Notes under the pieces: model-generated
Database searches by the model: none
What the model was told of the DNA's origin: nothing
Seen by the model: the letters and a program-made list of their open reading frames with translations, nothing else
Program-made: the position numbers and the translations under genes
Origin: Pirellulaceae bacterium
GTDB taxonomy: Bacteria > Planctomycetota > Planctomycetia > Pirellulales > Pirellulaceae
DNA length: 15,016 bases
Direction: 5' to 3'
Assembly (NCBI GenBank): GCA_013002105.1
Contig: JABDKS010000545.1
Location: forward strand, 1-15,016
In this document: positions 14,727 to 15,016 of the stretch, piece after piece
How the letters are laid out: each line of letters begins with the position of its first letter
Numbering within the stretch: position 1 is the first letter of the stretch

Positions 14727-15016
14727 ATGTTTCTTAGACTGTCTAAATATCCGCTAGCGGCTACCTCCCTGTCCGCCGTCATGCTGCTGTCACCGAATCT
14801 ATTCGCCGCTGACGCAAACGAGCGAGAAGACCGCGGACAAAAATACGAAGACGATGCATGGTACGACATCACTGAATGGTTCGACGGGAACGACTACAAC
14901 CCCACCGATGAAGCCATCGGACGGTGGGACGACGAACGCTTTGACTTTGCGGACAAGCAAACCAGCAGCGATCAGGACAATGACACCGAAACGATCGACG
15001 CTGAAGAGTTCTACGG
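14727..15016 (+). CDS. Secreted acidic protein, N-terminal part (runs off the right edge)
   Basis: An open frame of 96 codons is still open at the window end. The start MFLRLSKYPLAATSLSAVML, followed by LSPNLFAADANERED, is a signal peptide with a likely cut after FAA. The ribosome site AGGA at 14717-14720 lies six bases before the ATG. The mature part seen so far is very acidic and rich in Asp and aromatics: DDAWYDITEWFDGNDYNPTD (43-62), then AIGRWDDERFDFADK and a run of Asp, Ser and Thr. The WYDITEWFD and RWDDERFDF stretches look like two loose copies of one motif. Such Asp-rich secreted proteins may bind calcium, but I recognise no named domain and the C-terminus is missing. An antisense open frame (14872-14255) is a shadow of this gene and its leader. 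Confidence 0.75.
   Translation, partial: MFLRLSKYPLAATSLSAVMLLSPNLFAADANEREDRGQKYEDDAWYDITEWFDGNDYNPTDEAIGRWDDERFDFADKQTSSDQDNDTETIDAEEFY

Noticed and set aside
14255..14872. 205-codon minus-strand open frame
   Set aside because: It runs antisense through the 5' end of the acidic secreted protein gene, crosses the tandem repeat, and shows no recognisable motif.
1..15016. CRISPR arrays, insertion sequences, tRNA or rRNA genes
   Set aside because: I looked for spaced repeats, transposase frames with terminal inverted repeats, and tRNA T-loop patterns on both strands and found none that hold up.

Overview
The window looks like a chromosomal piece from a planctomycete, most likely Pirellulaceae (Rhodopirellula or a close relative). 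The evidence is a set of families that are strongly expanded in that group: a PQQ-type beta-propeller exported protein, an ECF sigma factor of the Rhodopirellula/Verrucomicrobium type, a FecR-like membrane protein with a C-terminal LamG domain, a PSCyt1/PSCyt2/PSD1 (DUF1549/DUF1553) cytochrome, a DUF1501 twin-arginine protein and a ThuA-like protein. Base composition is moderate in G+C, and there are no transposases, phage genes, CRISPR arrays, rRNA or tRNA genes that I can see.

Layout. At the left edge (1-76, minus) is the 5' end of an exported-protein gene that leaves the window. From 77 to 415 there is a short interval with a possible 58-codon minus-strand gene and two hairpins followed by T runs. 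From 416 to 8679 everything reads to the right: PQQ beta-propeller protein, ECF sigma factor, FecR-LamG regulator, cytochrome c/PSD1 protein and DUF1501 protein. From 8696 to 13798 everything reads to the left: a large unrecognised membrane protein (facing the DUF1501 gene tail to tail, 16 bases apart), a secreted ThuA-domain protein and an unrecognised coiled-coil protein. A gene-poor stretch of about 930 bases (13799-14726) with palindromes, overlapping hairpins and a tandem repeat precedes a rightward gene for a secreted acidic protein that is cut by the right edge.

How the genes may work together. The sigma factor and the FecR-LamG protein are 4 bases apart and form a classical sigma/anti-sigma style pair. 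The regulator has a cytoplasmic N-terminus, one membrane span, and a periplasmic FecR plus LamG part that could sense a carbohydrate. The next two genes encode a Sec-exported cytochrome-type protein and a Tat-exported DUF1501 protein, a pair that recurs side by side in planctomycetes and whose function is not established. The simplest reading is a signal-responsive exported oxidoreductase-like module; that role is inference.

The most unusual feature outside the genes is that three separate non-coding intervals each carry a tandem duplication with the same 14-base period (7197-7224, 12382-12409, 14338-14365). Two of them lie 45-90 bases upstream of start codons.
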